Below, piece after piece: positions 48,534 through 57,655 of a stretch of 64,000 nucleotides of DNA. The stretch comes from Ypsolopha sequella (taxonomy: Eukaryota > Arthropoda > Insecta > Lepidoptera > Ypsolophidae), in assembly GCA_934047225.1 (NCBI GenBank), contig OW203983.1, positions 37,258,310 through 37,322,309 of the forward strand. The letters are read 5' to 3'. A program made the position numbers and the translations under genes. Under the pieces are notes generated by a model. That model searched no databases. It had not been told where the DNA came from and saw nothing but the letters and a program-made list of their open reading frames with translations. Within the stretch, counting starts at the first letter, position 1, and the number at the start of each line of letters is the position of its first letter.

Positions 48534-49874
48534 CTTTGGATAAAACATACAAAATTATCTTTATGTCGAGAAATCCTTCAATGATGCATGACTAAAATGA
48601 TATTTTGATAAACTGTTAACGCAATAGTACATCCAACGAGCGAAGTTAATGATGACCGTGACACGGATTTTAAATAAACGCTGTATTTTAAATTACGTGT
48701 TTAACAGTACAATGTACAAGTACATATATATATATTCGTATGTAGTTTTGGACACACACTTGTATTAACAAATCGTAGATACCGATTGAGTTTCAAGTAC
48801 CATATAAACCAGGGTAGAGCAATCTTTTTCCTACGCGGGCCAATATTTACGAACAGTATCTAAGAGGAGACAGATTTTTAAATTTTTTGCTAATATAATT
48901 CTTTATTGCAATAAGAACATTTGTATTTTACGATATAAAGTTATTTATTGACTCATAGATTACAACAACTTTAAAATATCCCTCATTTATGCAAAATTAA
49001 TTAATAAGAATTGTAGATATTTAAAAATCAGACTTACATTTTTATTGCAGATAATCTATAAAATAGGAACAGATTTATTACTCGAGTGAGAACCACTTTC
49101 CGATTGCTACGCCACGCCATAGACTGCGCGGTAATATCCCCCTCCCGCTTCCCTCTTTCCATACTATTGGAAGGAATGAACGAAACACGCGATTGACACT
49201 ATATACTTCATGAATTTTTGTATCGTGATAATGAAGGGTACAGGGGAATAAAGATGATAGTCACTAAGACTCTAAGATACAGAATTTCATATTTTTATAC
49301 GGAGTTGACTTTTGACTTTAATTTACTAAACAGTAAGACTCCAAATTGGACAGATTTTGAATTCCGTTGTTGTACAAGTTTTAATGAATTTGTGACATTC
49401 ATCTTTTTTCCCCTGTATCCTTCTATGTTATTTACTAGAGATGAAACGGATATCCGGTTACTATCCGGTATCCGGCCTATCCGGCCATATTTTTGGTATC
49501 CGGTATCCGGCCGGATAGTAGTCAGTATCCGGCCGGATACCGGATACTTAACTCAACATACAAAAAGTCGTTTAAATCACAAAATAGTTGTATCAATGAT
49601 TAAATAATCTAAATTCTAATACATAAAGTGAATAAGAATTGAGCTATGGTAGATAAAGACAAGCTTTACATCAATTGTTGGGAATAAACGTTTATGCTTT
49701 TCTTCATACATTACACCAGCTTCTTTTGCTCTCACAATATACCGAATGTAACTCAACATGTATCTTTTAATAAAAACACATGGTCATACTGAAATCATAC
49801 TAAACAACTTTTCCAAAGAAACATGCTTGTGGAAATGAAAAAATATTTTCATGTTTCCATACTCATTTTGAAAA

Positions 49875-49879
49875 CCTAC
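49875..49879. repeat. 5-bp target duplication of BEL element (left)
   Basis: cctac directly precedes the 5' LTR and recurs at 57651-57655 directly after the 3' LTR. Confidence 0.9.
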
Positions 49880-50314
49880 TGTTCACGCTACGCTACGTTA
49901 CCAGCGTGACGTTCGAACATGACGTGTGATTCGCGCGCGCATGCGCGGATGACCACCCCCCCCCCCCGCCGCGCGCGGGTCGAGGCGCGCGCGGGCGCTG
50001 GACTCGCTCTGTTCCGTCCGAATCGTCTAGAGAACGACACATGTGTACACATTCGCGCCGCCGATACAAACAATCTCGCGTATCCTGTGTTATATATCAG
50101 TGCTGTGTATTAATCCAAGACATCCAGCTCATCACTGCTCATCACCGCCAACTCAATCAGCTCAACGAGAGGAGACGAAACACGGCGGATTTGCCAGCCC
50201 ATCGAAACATACCAACCAGGTCAGTGCACCCACATTGTTTCCCACAATCTTTTCTTCTCCCGTGTCATATCCTCAAATCTCATCATCTCTGCATTTCTGT
50301 AGCCAGCGGCTACA
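49880..50314 (+). repeat. 5' LTR
   Basis: Starts tgttcacgctacgctacgtt and ends gtagccagcggctaca. It is matched base for base, by my reading, at 57216-57650. It contains a C12 run at 49956-49967 and a very CpG-rich section (gccgcgcgcgggtcgaggcg). A likely start site is tatatatcagtg at about 50091-50102, where an initiator (atcagt) follows a TATA-like stretch. The short frames inside it are not genes. Confidence 0.95.
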
Positions 50315-50318
50315 TTTT

Positions 50319-50333
50319 TGGCCCTTCGAACCG
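50319..50333 (+). other. Primer-binding site, likely tRNA-Tyr type
   Basis: tggcccttcgaaccg starts 4 nt after the LTR. It fits the complement of a tRNA 3' end: TGG, then CCTTCGA, the acceptor-stem sequence of insect tRNA-Tyr as I recall it. The position after TGG and one later base differ from that tRNA (about 13 of 15 match). The tRNA identity is an inference. Confidence 0.55.
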
Positions 50334-50338
50334 TTACT

Positions 50339-50472
50339 GAACCAGCCCCCGTCGATTACAGTCCATTTTCAATCCAAGAAAATTTTTGGTTTATATCACC
50401 CCCCGCCTATCCCCCGCCGGCCCGTAACTTTGTTTGAACCAGCCCCCGTCGATTTACTACAGTCCATTTTCA
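50339..50472 (+). repeat. Direct repeat in BEL leader
   Basis: gaaccagcccccgtcgatt...acagtccattttca occurs at 50339-50371 and again at 50436-50472, where 4 extra bases are present. The 1229-nt leader also holds a T18-type run followed by CTCTCTC at about 51327-51357. The role (packaging, structure) is unknown. Confidence 0.7.
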
Positions 50473-51543
50473 CCCGGTTACATATTTTGCCCCCTTTCCC
50501 GGCAAAAAATATTTTGTGGTCTCGAATACCTATTGCGGGTAGGTAATTAGAACCGCCGCCTAGAAAATTCCATTTATCGGTATAGAACCGGCCCCCCCCG
50601 CCCCTTTACAGAATAAACTCAGTTTGTTATTATTATTCAGCTCAGATAATATAAGTATATTCATTCAGCCCAATTGTTTATTACAGTCCACTATACTTCT
50701 TTATTAAACCCAAATTTTACGAGATTTTGCGAGATATTTTTTTTTTTTGTCGGTGCGAGTATAAATTTGCTTTATTTCGTGCACTTATATACGTCACATA
50801 TACGTAAGTTACGTGTGTTGAGTACATAAGTACACACGTTATACGGTTACGTATTATTACGTTGATTAAAGCTTGATTAGCATCATTGGATTGTCCGCTC
50901 ATTTAGATACGATTTCTGCCAGGTAAACGCATTCTTTGTTGTTTATGAGTTCGAGGCAGTAGGCAGGTATTTTATTCTATAAATAGAATTTTCGACGACT
51001 GATGTTGTTGTTGTAAAGGTACTTTCGTGTAAACAAGAACCAACGTGTATTGTCGGCACATGATTTCAAGGCAAATAACATAAAAGTGAACAGGTTCATC
51101 GGCCCTTTTCGATATTTTTGTGTTGCGGTAATCTCACGTCGCAGTAATAGTATTCCGGACAGTTTGATCGTGTTATTGTCTGCTTTTTAACCGGATATAT
51201 ATATAGCACAAATATAGTAAAAAAATTTGTTTTTTCATCTCATCTCTGCTCTTGTTGTTTGTGGTACACATATAGGGTGTTCCACGTTGGTTTATCAGCC
51301 CATATACAGGTTGTTTAAAAAAAATAATTTTTTTTTTTTTTTTTTTCTCTCTCTCTTTCGTGTTTATTTAAGAGTTCCGTATTCCGTTTGAACATAGTCA
51401 TTGTTACTTCATCCGCGCAAGTGTCTCAGCTCTGTTCATCTGTCTCATTAATTATTTTGGTTGTACGTCCGCTCTTATAGTTCAGATCAAACTCGTTGCG
51501 TATTTTGTCTTAGTAATCAACCACCTACTTTAACAGAATTAAG

Positions 51544-53112
51544 ATGCCTTCGAAATCACAAGCCGCGATGTTTCGTGAGGCCGTAAAGGCGATAGTTCTG
51601 TTAAAGGAGATCGGTGCGGCGGTAGAGGCAGGCGACAGAAAAACTTATTCTGTGGCGGACTTCACCGCTCGTTACGCAAACATACAAAGCGTTAAAACTA
51701 AGTTAGAGAACGTATATTACGAGATCCTTGACGATGAGGATTTGTCCGACGAAACTGAGGCAGCCTACACAAAAAATTTTCAGTCGGCACTTAGCAACTA
51801 TGATGCTATCCTAGTGGCATTCGAAAACTTAAAAGAAAAATCAGCTCTTCCGGACAAGACGCAACCCCTCAGCCCAGGTACACCCGTTGGTGTTCTACCA
51901 AAAATACCCATACCCGAGTTTCATTCGAACGTTGAAGAATGGCCCTCATTTATTGCCGTTTTTAGGAGCCTCGTCAGTGAGATGGCTACAGTCTCGGATG
52001 CTGTCAAACTGCATTACTTGTTAGGCGCCCTAAAGGGTGAGGCACACGATATGGTGAAACACCTCTATCCTACCAACGAGAATTATCCCATAGCCATGGA
52101 AATTCTCACCAAGCGTTACGACAATCGTCGTGTACTCATTGACCGGTTTGTGGACATTATAATGAACCTTCCGCACATCCACATGCGATCGGATATCCGC
52201 ACATCATTCTTAATTCCGCTTATCTCAGCGCAAAGCGCTCTCCGCAATCTGGATCTGCCCATGAAGGATTCTGACTATGTTTTCGTGTCAATGGTGGTGC
52301 GAAAACTACAAGGCGAGCTCCGCACTCTTTTCGAGCGGAAGTACGGATCTCGTGCAACTCTGCCCACGCTCAAGAACCTCATTGAGTTTCTGGAAGAGCA
52401 CGCACGCTGCAAGGAGAATGAGTCATCGTTCCTTGCGTCACAGGAGGCTCCTTCTTCATCACGGCTCGGCCCGTCAGAAAGGCTCGCTCAGCTCAATAAG
52501 CTGCTTCAGCCCACTCGAGGTACTCCACGTCAGCCCTACCAGGCTCATCAAGAGTTCCGCCCCATAGCTCCTCGACAGGACAATCGCTCCCCCCGTCCTA
52601 TTCGTCAACCATTTATGGCATTTGAGACAGCGCCAGTTTACTCGGCCCGATCATCCCCATCACCCACTCGCCGACAGAATTATTCGGCTCAACTTTCTTC
52701 CCCTACTGGTGGTATGCCATGCCCATACTGCAGGAATAGGGGACACAAACTCATCGCCTGCCCAGAGTTCAACAACCAGCCAGTTCAAGGTCGGTGGGAC
52801 TTTGTGAACTCACGCAACCGGTGCCGACGCTGTTTGGGTCCTCATTATGAGAACGAGTGCAGGTCTACACGTGCATGCAAGGAGTGTGGGCGGTCTGACC
52901 ACCATACTTCACTGCATCGCCATGGGGCCATGTCTCCGACACGCTCATCTGCTCATTTGCTGCCTCCGTCTCTACGTGAGCAGCCCAGACAGCGCTCAGC
53001 GCATGAGCCTCAGTACCGTTCGGCACATGCTACACAGGCATATACGTCCCATCCCAACTCGCCCACTCAATCGCGATCGCCAAGTAGGTCTCGGGTAGGT
53101 AGTCAACAGTGA
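51544..53112 (+). CDS. gag: BEL/Pao Gag polyprotein
   Basis: A 522-residue Gag. The N-terminal half carries the BEL-type capsid region (DUF1759-like), with the signature PKIPIPEFHSNVEEWPSF near residues 118-135 and a helical part following. Three zinc knuckles lie near the C-terminus: CPYCRNRGHKLIAC (residues 393-406, C-X2-C-X4-H-X4-C), CRRCLGPHYENEC (from 427) and CKECGRSDHHTSLH (from 445, final His). They are preceded and followed by Ser/Pro/Arg-rich, likely disordered, segments. Gag should form the particle and bind element RNA. The start is the first ATG after the leader. It ends at TGA (53110-53112), immediately followed by CTA. The same frame stays open into pol, so a Gag-Pol fusion by stop-codon readthrough is plausible. 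Length fits the family. Confidence 0.93.
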   Translation: MPSKSQAAMFREAVKAIVLLKEIGAAVEAGDRKTYSVADFTARYANIQSVKTKLENVYYEILDDEDLSDETEAAYTKNFQSALSNYDAILVAFENLKEKSALPDKTQPLSPGTPVGVLPKIPIPEFHSNVEEWPSFIAVFRSLVSEMATVSDAVKLHYLLGALKGEAHDMVKHLYPTNENYPIAMEILTKRYDNRRVLIDRFVDIIMNLPHIHMRSDIRTSFLIPLISAQSALRNLDLPMKDSDYVFVSMVVRKLQGELRTLFERKYGSRATLPTLKNLIEFLEEHARCKENESSFLASQEAPSSSRLGPSERLAQLNKLLQPTRGTPRQPYQAHQEFRPIAPRQDNRSPRPIRQPFMAFETAPVYSARSSPSPTRRQNYSAQLSSPTGGMPCPYCRNRGHKLIACPEFNNQPVQGRWDFVNSRNRCRRCLGPHYENECRSTRACKECGRSDHHTSLHRHGAMSPTRSSAHLLPPSLREQPRQRSAHEPQYRSAHATQAYTSHPNSPTQSRSPSRSRVGSQQ

Positions 53113-53223
53113 CTACCTACAATAACAGAGCACTATGAAGGCGAGGACGACCAGCACTCAGCACACTCAGCACACTCATCACACATTCACTCATCACATA
53201 CACACTCAGTTCATTCTCACTCA
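53113..53223 (+). CDS. In-frame Gag-Pol linker (open, no ATG)
   Basis: Thirty-seven codons in the gag and pol frame without a stop, between TGA at 53110 and the first pol ATG at 53224. The sequence is His/Ser-rich from repeated cactca triplets. Its being open, and in phase with both sides, supports translation as part of a Gag-Pol polyprotein. Otherwise pol would need its own initiation at 53224. Confidence 0.6.
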
Positions 53224-55602
53224 ATGACTTCAACTCCAACAGAAGATTCCTGTAACTCCGCACAACGTGTAGTGAACGTCACTAACACACCAATTTTTTT
53301 GCCAACCGTCTCACTTAAAATAGCAGACGTAAATGGTCAATTTCACTCAGCACGAGCCCTGTTAGACTGTGGAAGTATGCTGACTCTTTGTTCTCAGCGC
53401 ATGGCCACAATTTTAAATTTACCATTAAAACATACATCTCTAAAAATCGCAGGAGTTGGAAATCAGCACACACAAAACTCAAAGGCATCAATCACAATTG
53501 TATGCCGACCTACTCACCGTGACACACCTATGATCACGGCCACAGCCCATATATTGAAGAACGTAACTGGGTACCTACCGTTGGAAAAGGTTCCAGATCT
53601 CGCTCAGTTAACAGGTCACCCACCGATTCCTCTTGCTGATCGAGAATATCACACACCAGCTCCGGTTGATCTAATACTAGGATCTGACGTTCTTGGTCAA
53701 GTGTTAGACGGAACCAAGGTTTCGCTCGGCCCTGGCAACCCCATAGCCTTCGGCACGATATTCGATTTTACATTGATTGGACCTTTCGAAAGTTTACATA
53801 CCTCACCCACGAATCAGGTCAACTCAGTTCACATTGTCGGCTCTCACACGGACTCAGAGCATTCCACTCATGACATTCACAAAAGTCTTGAGAGGTTTTG
53901 GGAATCCGAGGAACCCCAAACCTACAAGCATACCAGCCCATTAGAGGATCAGTGTGAGGACATTTTCCGCACCACAACTACTCGTGAACCATCAGGTCAA
54001 TATGTGGTTACACTGCCCTTTCTGCACAACGCGCCGACATTAGGTTCCACTCACGCTATTGCACTGCGCAGGTTTCTCAACTTAGAGATGAAGCTGCAAG
54101 CGAACCCGCCCTTCCGCTCGAAATACGTAGAATTCATGTCAGAATACATAAAATTGGGACATATGTCGCCGTGTCACCCCAATACCTTTGCTCATAAATC
54201 CCATTTCTATATCCCACATCATGGCATATTCAAGCCAGGATCAGAAAAGTTACGCTGCGTGTTTGACGGAAGTTGTAAAAGCTCAAATGGCGTCAATTTA
54301 AATGATTGTCTCCATACAGGTCCAGCTCTTCAACAAGATATTGTTGACATTATCATGTCCTTCAGGATCTACTCACAAGTTTTCAGCACAGACATCCGAA
54401 TGATGTTCCGAAATATACTCATTCACCCAGAGCAAAGACGTTTTCAACTCATTCTCTGGCGGTCTTCACCCGACCAGCCCTTGCTCACGTATGCCCTTAA
54501 TACCGTCACATATGGATTAAGGTCCAGCCCATACCATGCCATCCGCACTTTACTCCAATTGGCTGATGACGAAGGTCATCGCTACCCCCACGCTGCTCAG
54601 GTCCTCCGCAAATCAATATTTGTGGACGACATTCTCTCAGGTGCAGATTCTGTAGAATCTGCTCAGTCGCTCCAAAGCGAACTGATCGAGTTACTCGCCC
54701 TAGGTGGCTTTCAGCTCAGTAAATGGACCTCCAACTCGCCCCAGCTCCTTGAACGATTTCCAGATGACCAGTGCGACATGCCCAAGGACTTTGACTTCAG
54801 TCCCGACTCTAATTCCATTAAGGTTCTGGGAATACAGTGGATTCCTCAAACTGATGAGTTCACTTATCGCATTTCTCTGCCCACTCATGCTCAAGTCACA
54901 AAGCGCTCCATTCTCAGTACAGTAGCGTCTCTCTATGACCCCAATGGCTGGGTTACTCCAGTCATCTTCCGCGCAAAGATTCTTCTCCAGAAGCTTTGGC
55001 TTCTGAAAATAGGATGGGATGAGCCTATCTCTGAAGAAGTCCACACAGAGTGGCAACACATCTCAGAGGATCTTCCTCAGCTCTCAAACCTCCGTTTACC
55101 TCGGCACATTTGTAAGTACAAGCCCACGTCTACTTACTCACTTCACGGGTTCGCGGACGCATCAGAGGCTGGCTTTGGTGCCGCTATCTACCTTCATGAG
55201 CGCAATATCACTGGACATGTCAATGTACACCTAATCATTGGCAAGTCCAAGGTCGCACCCATAAAGACTCGTCTCTCAATCCCGAAATTGGAGTTGTCAG
55301 CCGCGACTCTTTTATCTCAGCTCATGACTCGAGTGTCAGCCCAATTGTCAGCTCATATAGCCATTCAAACACACACATGCTGGTCAGATAGCACAATAGT
55401 GTTGGCATGGCTCAATACGCCACCTCACCGATTACAGACTTTCGAGGCCAATCGAGTGGCTAAGATCACAGCTATTTCAACTAGCCATACGTGGAGGCAT
55501 GTGCCCACGAACCTCAACCCTGCTGACTGTGCAAGCAGAGGCATGTCTGCCCAGTCTCTCTCACTTCATGACCTTTGGTGGTCACCCAGTTGGCTCAAAT
55601 AA
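53224..55602 (+). CDS. pol: BEL/Pao Pol part 1: protease, reverse transcriptase, RNase H
   Basis: 792 codons in the same frame as gag. The aspartic protease (DUF1758-like) has its catalytic motif as Asp-Cys-Gly at residues 48-50 (ALLDCGS), where Ser or Thr is commoner in retropepsins. Reverse transcriptase follows: LRCVFDGSCKSSNGVNLND, then STDIRMMFRNI and catalytic FVDD at 466-469. RNase H begins with HGFADASEAGFGAA (Asp 645) and contains KLELSAATLL and CWSDSTIVLAWL. The frame stops at TAA (55600-55602) just after LWWSPSWLK, inside a stretch that is usually conserved (Trp-Trp ... Trp-Leu ... Trp-Pro). The Trp-Pro half lies beyond the stop. This looks like a nonsense mutation, so the integrase part is not made by normal translation. 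It would cut viral-type replication unless supplied in trans or read through. Confidence 0.92.
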   Translation: MTSTPTEDSCNSAQRVVNVTNTPIFLPTVSLKIADVNGQFHSARALLDCGSMLTLCSQRMATILNLPLKHTSLKIAGVGNQHTQNSKASITIVCRPTHRDTPMITATAHILKNVTGYLPLEKVPDLAQLTGHPPIPLADREYHTPAPVDLILGSDVLGQVLDGTKVSLGPGNPIAFGTIFDFTLIGPFESLHTSPTNQVNSVHIVGSHTDSEHSTHDIHKSLERFWESEEPQTYKHTSPLEDQCEDIFRTTTTREPSGQYVVTLPFLHNAPTLGSTHAIALRRFLNLEMKLQANPPFRSKYVEFMSEYIKLGHMSPCHPNTFAHKSHFYIPHHGIFKPGSEKLRCVFDGSCKSSNGVNLNDCLHTGPALQQDIVDIIMSFRIYSQVFSTDIRMMFRNILIHPEQRRFQLILWRSSPDQPLLTYALNTVTYGLRSSPYHAIRTLLQLADDEGHRYPHAAQVLRKSIFVDDILSGADSVESAQSLQSELIELLALGGFQLSKWTSNSPQLLERFPDDQCDMPKDFDFSPDSNSIKVLGIQWIPQTDEFTYRISLPTHAQVTKRSILSTVASLYDPNGWVTPVIFRAKILLQKLWLLKIGWDEPISEEVHTEWQHISEDLPQLSNLRLPRHICKYKPTSTYSLHGFADASEAGFGAAIYLHERNITGHVNVHLIIGKSKVAPIKTRLSIPKLELSAATLLSQLMTRVSAQLSAHIAIQTHTCWSDSTIVLAWLNTPPHRLQTFEANRVAKITAISTSHTWRHVPTNLNPADCASRGMSAQSLSLHDLWWSPSWLK

Positions 55603-55623
55603 CCTACCTGCACTTGGCCCAAG

Positions 55624-57258
55624 ATGCCACCCGCTCTAGGCCATCATGCTCTCCCAGGCCTTAAGCCCAAAAAGGTACCAGCACACATAGCAGTCCCAGA
55701 TATCGATCTGGACTTGCTCACTCGCTACAGCTCACTTGACAAGCTCATCGGAGTGACGGCTTGTATTAAAAGGTTCATATTCAATTGTCGGCACAGCCCA
55801 GATGCACGGCGCTCTGGTCCGTTGACAGCTAGTGAACGCAGGGACGCTCTGTTGCACTGGGTCCGCTCTGTTCAGCAAAATGAGTTTGCTGAAGACATTA
55901 ATCGTATCCAGACTGATAAGGTTTGTCCCGTTCGGCTCCAGCGCCTCTCGCCCTTCATAAAGGACGGCCTCTTGAGAGTCGGTGGTCGTCTCTCTCACGC
56001 GTCAATTAGGTATGACGCTCAACACCCACTCATTCTACCCAGCTCAAGTCCGCTCGTAGATCTCATCATAGACCACTATCACAAAATACACTGCCACCCT
56101 GGAGCTGACACATTACACGCCATATTACGCCAGCAGTACTGGATTCTGTCCGCTCGTCGTATTATTAGACACCGCGTGTTTAAATGTATTAGATGTTTCC
56201 GGTGCCGCGCTCAGCCTAAGGCTCCGCTCATGGCTGATCTCCCAGCAGACAGAGTTACTCCTCAGCCAGTTTTTAGTCACGTCACGACGGACTTTGCTGG
56301 ACACTTCTTCGTTAAATCCAGCACGTTGCGGAACGCGAAACTCATAAAAGCGTACTTTTGTATTTTCGTTTGCCTCGCAACAAAGGCGGTTCATTTGGAA
56401 CCAGTCTCTGCACTCTCCACGGAAGCGTTCTTTGCGGCATTGCAACGTTTTATCTCACGTCGCGGTACTCCGGTTCTCATTCGTTCAGACTGCGGCACAA
56501 ACTATGTAGGTGCTAGGAATCAACTCATTGAAGTTCAGAACTTCCTCAGGTCAAACAATGATGCAATCGCTCACAAGCTCGCGAATCAGCACATAACTTG
56601 GTTACTGAACCCGCCTAAAGGGCCTTGGTTCGGCGCACTGCACGAAATAAACGTAAAATCCACCAAGCAACTACTTTATCGCGTGATAGGTGAACAGCAC
56701 CTCACTTTTGAGGAATTCTCTACTCTTTTGGCTCGAATTGAGGCTGTACTCAATTCAAGACCCCTCTGCCCAATTTCATCCGACCCTACGGACTTTGAAC
56801 CTCTCACGGCCGGACATTTCATTATTGGTCGTCCGCTCACCGCTCTACCTGAGCAGTCTTTTGACGACAGACCCATATCTGCTCTTAAACGGTTTCAACT
56901 CATTCAAGGGCTCTCTCAGCGCTTTTGGACTCTCTGGTCCAGATCCTACCTCCATACCCTGCAAACCCGCTCCAAATGGCTCTCCCCTTCTTCCCCTCCT
57001 CAAGTGGGTGAACTGGTCCTCATCAAAGAGGATGACCTGCCTCCGCTCCAATGGAAGTTGGGAAGAATTCTCCGCACGATACCTGGCAAGGATGGAGTGA
57101 TACGAGTTGTGGATCTGGACACAGCTCATGGAAATCTGCGACGACCTGTGTTCAAGATAGCCAGGCTGCCGTTGGATTCAGCTCAAGAGGAGCCGCAGCC
57201 CCGGCCCCCCCAGGATGTTCACGCTACGCTACGTTACCAGCGTGACGTTCGAACATGA
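55624..57258 (+). CDS. pol: BEL/Pao Pol part 2: integrase and C-terminal domain
   Basis: 544 codons in the same frame as part 1, and open from 55603. The zinc-binding region (HHCC type) is near residues 151-197 (HYHKIHCHPG ... CIRCFRC). The catalytic triad is Asp 223 (VTTDFAGHF), Asp 289 (RSDCGTNYVGA, with Cys where Asn is commoner) and Glu 341 (FGALHEINVKSTKQ). A DUF5641-type C-terminal domain follows (FIIGRPLTALPE; RFWTLWSRSYLHTLQ; VGELVLIKEDDLPP). The function is insertion of element cDNA. The called ATG at 55624 is only the first Met after the TAA. In an intact element this would be cleaved from a polyprotein. The stop (57256-57258) lies 43 bp inside the 3' LTR. Confidence 0.9.
   Translation: MPPALGHHALPGLKPKKVPAHIAVPDIDLDLLTRYSSLDKLIGVTACIKRFIFNCRHSPDARRSGPLTASERRDALLHWVRSVQQNEFAEDINRIQTDKVCPVRLQRLSPFIKDGLLRVGGRLSHASIRYDAQHPLILPSSSPLVDLIIDHYHKIHCHPGADTLHAILRQQYWILSARRIIRHRVFKCIRCFRCRAQPKAPLMADLPADRVTPQPVFSHVTTDFAGHFFVKSSTLRNAKLIKAYFCIFVCLATKAVHLEPVSALSTEAFFAALQRFISRRGTPVLIRSDCGTNYVGARNQLIEVQNFLRSNNDAIAHKLANQHITWLLNPPKGPWFGALHEINVKSTKQLLYRVIGEQHLTFEEFSTLLARIEAVLNSRPLCPISSDPTDFEPLTAGHFIIGRPLTALPEQSFDDRPISALKRFQLIQGLSQRFWTLWSRSYLHTLQTRSKWLSPSSPPQVGELVLIKEDDLPPLQWKLGRILRTIPGKDGVIRVVDLDTAHGNLRRPVFKIARLPLDSAQEEPQPRPPQDVHATLRYQRDVRT
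57184..57215 (+). other. Region expected to hold the polypurine tract; none abuts the LTR
   Basis: The sequence just before the 3' LTR is ccccggccccccccagga, pyrimidine-rich. The nearest purine run is aagaggag at 57185-57192, 23 nt upstream of the LTR. A polypurine tract normally touches the 3' LTR, so second-strand priming here is either unusual or altered. Pol coding sequence covers the site. Confidence 0.5.
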
Positions 57259-57650
57259 CGTGTGATTCGCGCGCGCATGCGCGGATGACCACCCCCCCCC
57301 CCCGCCGCGCGCGGGTCGAGGCGCGCGCGGGCGCTGGACTCGCTCTGTTCCGTCCGAATCGTCTAGAGAACGACACATGTGTACACATTCGCGCCGCCGA
57401 TACAAACAATCTCGCGTATCCTGTGTTATATATCAGTGCTGTGTATTAATCCAAGACATCCAGCTCATCACTGCTCATCACCGCCAACTCAATCAGCTCA
57501 ACGAGAGGAGACGAAACACGGCGGATTTGCCAGCCCATCGAAACATACCAACCAGGTCAGTGCACCCACATTGTTTCCCACAATCTTTTCTTCTCCCGTG
57601 TCATATCCTCAAATCTCATCATCTCTGCATTTCTGTAGCCAGCGGCTACA
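57216..57650 (+). repeat. 3' LTR
   Basis: 435 bp, starts tgttcacgct and ends agcggctaca. Same length and, by eye, same sequence as 49880-50314, including the 12-C run. Followed by cctac. It includes the last codons and stop of the pol frame. Confidence 0.95.
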
Positions 57651-57655
57651 CCTAC
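57651..57655. repeat. 5-bp target duplication of BEL element (right)
   Basis: cctac, identical to 49875-49879. Confidence 0.9.

Larger units (their letters stand above)
49880..57650 (+). mobile_element. BEL/Pao LTR retrotransposon, young (level 3)
   Basis: A 7771-bp element with two 435-bp LTRs (TG...CA) and 5-bp duplication cctac. The order is LTR, primer-binding site, 1.2-kb leader, gag, protease, reverse transcriptase with FVDD, RNase H, integrase, LTR. Protease before RT and the gag type identify BEL/Pao. No envelope-like frame is present. The LTRs look identical, including a 12-C run, so the insertion is very recent or the copies were homogenised. GC content is well above the surroundings. 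One frame spans gag to integrase but is broken by two stops (53110 and 55600). Confidence 0.95.

Noticed and set aside
49218..49607. 129-codon frame near the BEL element
   Set aside because: Its C-terminal half is translation of the ATCCGG hexamer array of the hAT-like element, and it crosses that element's end.
50043..50546. 167-codon frame starting in the 5' LTR
   Set aside because: Half is LTR sequence that recurs in the 3' LTR, and the rest is GC-rich leader. No domain, and the position precedes gag.
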